Assembly: GCA_021654635.1 (NCBI GenBank)
Contig: AP025179.1
Span: forward strand, 1,116,001-1,180,000
Length of the DNA stretch: 64,000 nucleotides
Origin: Mycobacterium kiyosense
GTDB lineage: Bacteria > Actinomycetota > Actinomycetes > Mycobacteriales > Mycobacteriaceae
Direction: 5' to 3'
Part shown: positions 61,375 to 64,000 of the stretch, one piece after another
How positions within the stretch are numbered: position 1 is the stretch's first letter
How the letters are laid out: every line of letters begins with the position of its first letter
The notes under the pieces: model-generated
The model's input: the letters and a program-made list of their open reading frames with translations, nothing else
What the model was told of the DNA's origin: nothing
Databases searched by the model: none
Program-made: the position numbers and the translations under genes

Positions 61375-62475
61375 ATGTCCCCCCTGAAAGTCATCCAATG
61401 GGCCACCGGATACACCGGGAAGTACTCGTTGGGCTTCATCCTCAACAACCCTCACCTGCAATTGGTGGGTGTGCGCTGCTACTCCGACGACAAGGTGGGC
61501 CAAGACGCCGGAGAGCTCATCGGGCGTGCACCAGCCGGGGTCACGTTGACCCACGACAGAGATGCACTGTTGGCGCTCGATGCCGACTGCGTGGTCTTCA
61601 TGCCCCAAGACATGTTGTCCGATCCCAGCATTCCCGACAACCCCGCGGCGGGATGGGTCGCCGACCTCGAAGCGATCCTGGCCAGCGGCAAGAATGTCAT
61701 AACGTCGGTGTGCACGGCTACCCACTGGCGCCACTTGGCCGACGGTGAAGCGTTTCGCGCACGGCTGGAAGCCGCCTGTGCTGCAGGCGGGGGAACAACG
61801 GTTCATTTCAGCGGGTTCGATCCGGGTTTCACCACCGATGCGCTGGCTTACACCCTGGCCAGCGTGGTCGGCGAGATCACCCAGATCAGGACCTGGGAGA
61901 TCATCGACGTCTCGACCTACCCGGCGGTGGCCACGTTGCAGCAACTCGGCTTCGGGGCGCGGCCGCAGGACATCCCGCCGGAGGGCCTCGGTGCGATCAC
62001 GGTCGGCTGGGGTGGGGCGCTGCATGTCTTGGCCGATGCGCTGGGCGTTGTCGTGGACGACACTCGCCTTGAAGCGGACTTCTATTTAGCCCCAAGCAGT
62101 TTCACCACGCCGGCCGGTCTGCCGATCGGGGAGGGCACCATCGGCGCGTTGAGCTGGAAGCTGACCGGACTGGTGGAGGGCGACCCCAAGTTCGTCATCA
62201 ACCACATCACACGCGCGACCGCTGACATGGCGCCGGACTGGGAATCGATCGGCGCCGACGGTGGTTACCGCGTCGAGATCGACGGATTCCCGCCATTCCG
62301 CGGCGAGTTTCCGATGGGCCTGCCCGGTGGTACCGGTTCCAGTTTCTCGGACGCGATGGCCATGACTGCGGCGCGCTGCGTCAACTCCATCGAGCCAGTG
62401 GTCAACGCACCAGCCGGATACCTGACCTTCCTGGCGTTGCCCCCGCTGGGCGGTCGCTACGCCCTGACCAAATAG
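61375..62475 (+). CDS. NAD(P)H-binding reductase, dihydrodipicolinate reductase-like fold
   Basis: 366 residues. N-terminal Rossmann start KVIQWATGYTGKYSLGFI, then HLQLVGVRCYSDDKVGQDAGEL, and GKNVITSVCTATHW; the fold and length fit the DapB/2,4-diaminopentanoate dehydrogenase-like family common in mycobacteria with unknown substrates. ATG 61375 has GGAG nine bases upstream; an in-frame ATG further up lies in the operator. First gene of a putative TetR-controlled operon with an SDR gene 38 bp downstream. Confidence 0.8.
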   Translation: MSPLKVIQWATGYTGKYSLGFILNNPHLQLVGVRCYSDDKVGQDAGELIGRAPAGVTLTHDRDALLALDADCVVFMPQDMLSDPSIPDNPAAGWVADLEAILASGKNVITSVCTATHWRHLADGEAFRARLEAACAAGGGTTVHFSGFDPGFTTDALAYTLASVVGEITQIRTWEIIDVSTYPAVATLQQLGFGARPQDIPPEGLGAITVGWGGALHVLADALGVVVDDTRLEADFYLAPSSFTTPAGLPIGEGTIGALSWKLTGLVEGDPKFVINHITRATADMAPDWESIGADGGYRVEIDGFPPFRGEFPMGLPGGTGSSFSDAMAMTAARCVNSIEPVVNAPAGYLTFLALPPLGGRYALTK

Positions 62476-62513
62476 ACGACCCACCGAATCGTTCTACACA
62501 CGAAAGAGAAGAC

Positions 62514-63369
62514 ATGAGTGCTGGATTCGAACTCTTCGACCTGACCGGCCGCACCGCACTGGTTACCGGCGGCAGCACCGGCTTGGGCTATCACATGGCC
62601 CGTGGTCTGCTTAAGAGCGGCGCCACCGTGGTGATCGCAGCCCGCCGCGAGTCGTTGCTGAAGGAAGCTGCCGACAAGCTTGCCGAGGAAGCCCCGCAGG
62701 GCAACGTCGACATCGCGACGATCGACTTGCAGGACCGTTCCAGCATCAGCGATCTCGCTGCCGCGACCATCGACAAGTTCGGCGGCGTCGACATCTTCGT
62801 CGGCAACGCCGGCGCGGATCTGTTCGAGCCCGTCGACGCCATCACCGACGAGCGGATGGATCAGATCTTCCAGATCAACGTGATGGCCAACGTCGCACTC
62901 ACCCGCGCGTTCCTCCCTCGTATGCGCCAACAGAAGTGGGGCCGCCTCATCTATAGCTCGTCGACGACCAGCGTGCGCGGCTCCGCGCAGGAAGGAATGA
63001 GCCTCTACACGGCCGCCAAGAGCGCGATGAACGCGTTCGCGCGCACCGCGGCCGCCGAGACCGGTCACGACAACATCACCGTCAACACCATCGTGCTCGG
63101 CATGTACTGGACCGACATGCTTCGCGAACACCTCAAACTCGTTGAAGGCGCTGCCGGGCGCGAGGCCGTTCAAGGCTTTGAACTGTCTTTTTGCTGGCAT
63201 GACCGCCGCCGGGCGCCTGGGCGACTGCATCGAAATCGAAGGCGCCGTGCAACTTCTGGCCAGCGACGCCGGCAGCTACATCACCGGCACCAACTTCGCC
63301 GTCGACGGTGGCATGTCGAGCATGCTGCGCCCCAACGCACCCAAAGCCGAGCGCCTGCTCTACAGCTGA
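62514..63369 (+). CDS. Short-chain dehydrogenase/reductase (one frameshift)
   Basis: About 284 residues after repair. Cofactor motif [17 protein letters not shown], catalytic Ser in [22 protein letters not shown] with the Tyr-xxx-Lys pair, and C-terminal [13 protein letters not shown]5 at 63188-63192 has one T too many; with T4 the protein reads [15 protein letters not shown] and ends RLLYS. A classical SDR alcohol/ketone oxidoreductase; substrate unknown. ATG after AAAGAGAAG. It follows the reductase gene and precedes a membrane protein gene. Confidence 0.88.
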
Positions 63370-63390
63370 CCACCACCGAAAGGCACGTCG

Positions 63391-64000
63391 ATGTTGTACG
63401 ACCCCCACCAACTACTGGGCCTCATCGATCAAAACAAATGGTGGATCCTGGGCGGCTTCACGATCGCAATGATTTTTCAGTGGATCTGGCTCATCGAATG
63501 CGTTCGCGTCGCCAAGCGCGACAAGGTCTATTCGATGCCACTGTTTTGTACCTTCTTCTGGTTCGCTCACGACACCGGCTGTGTCGCGCGCTTTTACGAC
63601 TGGTTTGTCGTCTACCACCACTGGTACCTGAAATGCTTCTGGTTCGGGCTGCTCACCGCGGCGATCTTGGAGCTCATCTTTTTCGCCCAGGTCGTAAAAT
63701 ACGGTAAGGACGAACTGATCCCCGGCATCAGTACGCCGGCATTTGTGTTGGGGCTGTTGGCTTTTCAGATCGCGGCGAGCGTCACCTGGGAGTATTTCAA
63801 ATACGTCATGGACGACCCGATCTACCAGTTCACCACCACACCCACGGTCATCTCGTATTCGCTTTTCGGCGCCGCATTGATGTTCCGCCGACGTTCGACG
63901 ATCGGGCAAAACGTCACGATGTGGTGGACCTTCACTGCGATGACGGTGTTCTGGTATGCGACTGCCTGGACGTTCTACGGTGACGCCGCCCGATCGTGGC
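63391..64000 (+). CDS. Polytopic membrane protein, 3' end outside window
   Basis: An open frame from ATG 63391 (AAAGG upstream) runs to the window end without a stop, 203 residues so far. It has about five to six hydrophobic, Trp/Phe/Tyr-rich helices: WWILGGFTIAMIFQWIWLI, MPLFCTFFWFAHDTG, CFWFGLLTAAILELIFFA, TPAFVLGLLAFQIAASVTW, VISYSLFGAALMF and MWWTFTAMTVFWYATAW. Conserved-looking polar spots are HDTGCVARFYDW and TWEYFKYVMDDP within or near the membrane. I do not recognise the family. It starts 21 bp after the SDR gene, so probably belongs to the same operon. Confidence 0.75.
   Translation, partial: MLYDPHQLLGLIDQNKWWILGGFTIAMIFQWIWLIECVRVAKRDKVYSMPLFCTFFWFAHDTGCVARFYDWFVVYHHWYLKCFWFGLLTAAILELIFFAQVVKYGKDELIPGISTPAFVLGLLAFQIAASVTWEYFKYVMDDPIYQFTTTPTVISYSLFGAALMFRRRSTIGQNVTMWWTFTAMTVFWYATAWTFYGDAARSW

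Overview
The window is chromosomal DNA of a slow-growing, non-tuberculosis-complex mycobacterium. The evidence is a very high GC content, frequent GTG and TTG starts with ATGA/GTGA overlaps, PE and PE_PGRS genes, an ESX-4 type VII secretion locus, WhiB3, SigD with RsdA, and two-chaperonin style GroEL1 with a His-rich tail. Gene order follows, in reverse, the M. tuberculosis segment from rplQ/truA (Rv3456c/Rv3455c) to choD (Rv3409c), judged from memory of that genome. I cannot name the species.

Layout. 1-1.2 kb: end of ribosomal protein L17 and truA. 1.2-2.7 kb: two secreted cutinase-like hydrolases. 2.8-12.3 kb: ESX-4 (eccB4, mycP4, eccD4, eccC4, an Rv3446c-type protein, esxU, esxT). 12.5-13.4 kb: rplM-rpsI. 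13.5-20.8 kb: glmM and glmS, flanking an Rv3440c/Rv3439c-type pair, an LLM oxidoreductase, a dienelactone-hydrolase-type protein and a DUF2510 protein. 20.8-28.1 kb: two membrane proteins, nnr, gadB, alr, an alpha/beta hydrolase and tsaE. 28.1-38.0 kb: an accessory island (LipY-like PE lipase, PE_PGRS, LuxR-type ATPase regulator, adenylate cyclase/ATPase) that splits tsaE from tsaB-rimI-tsaD. 40.1-43.2 kb: a secreted C39-like peptidase, then groES-groEL1 with a CIRCE operator. 43.3-51.4 kb: accessory genes (SfnG/SfnB-like sulfur monooxygenases, SpoIIAA-like protein, TetR with a DUF2236 oxygenase, a YCII/ECF sigma pair, a truncated PIN toxin, an HSL-type esterase). 51.4-60.4 kb: whiB3, an Rv3415c-type gene, sigD-rsdA, a DUF5319 gene, guaB2-guaB3, an inserted VapBC module and choD. 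60.6-64 kb: a TetR gene divergent from a reductase, an SDR and a membrane protein cut by the window end.

How genes work together. truA, tsaE/B/D and rimI modify tRNA and protein. glmM and glmS supply UDP-GlcNAc precursor for the wall, and alr supplies D-alanine. guaB2/guaB3 belong to guanine nucleotide supply. ESX-4 genes appear to share SigM-like promoters (GGAAC-N17-CGTC type) at esxU and the Rv3440c-type gene, and possibly eccC4.

Caution on quality. At least a dozen genes, including essential guaB2, are broken only by single-base changes, mostly in homopolymers, and each reads through cleanly when one base is removed or added. I treat these as probable sequencing or assembly errors, not true pseudogenes, and annotate the repaired spans.
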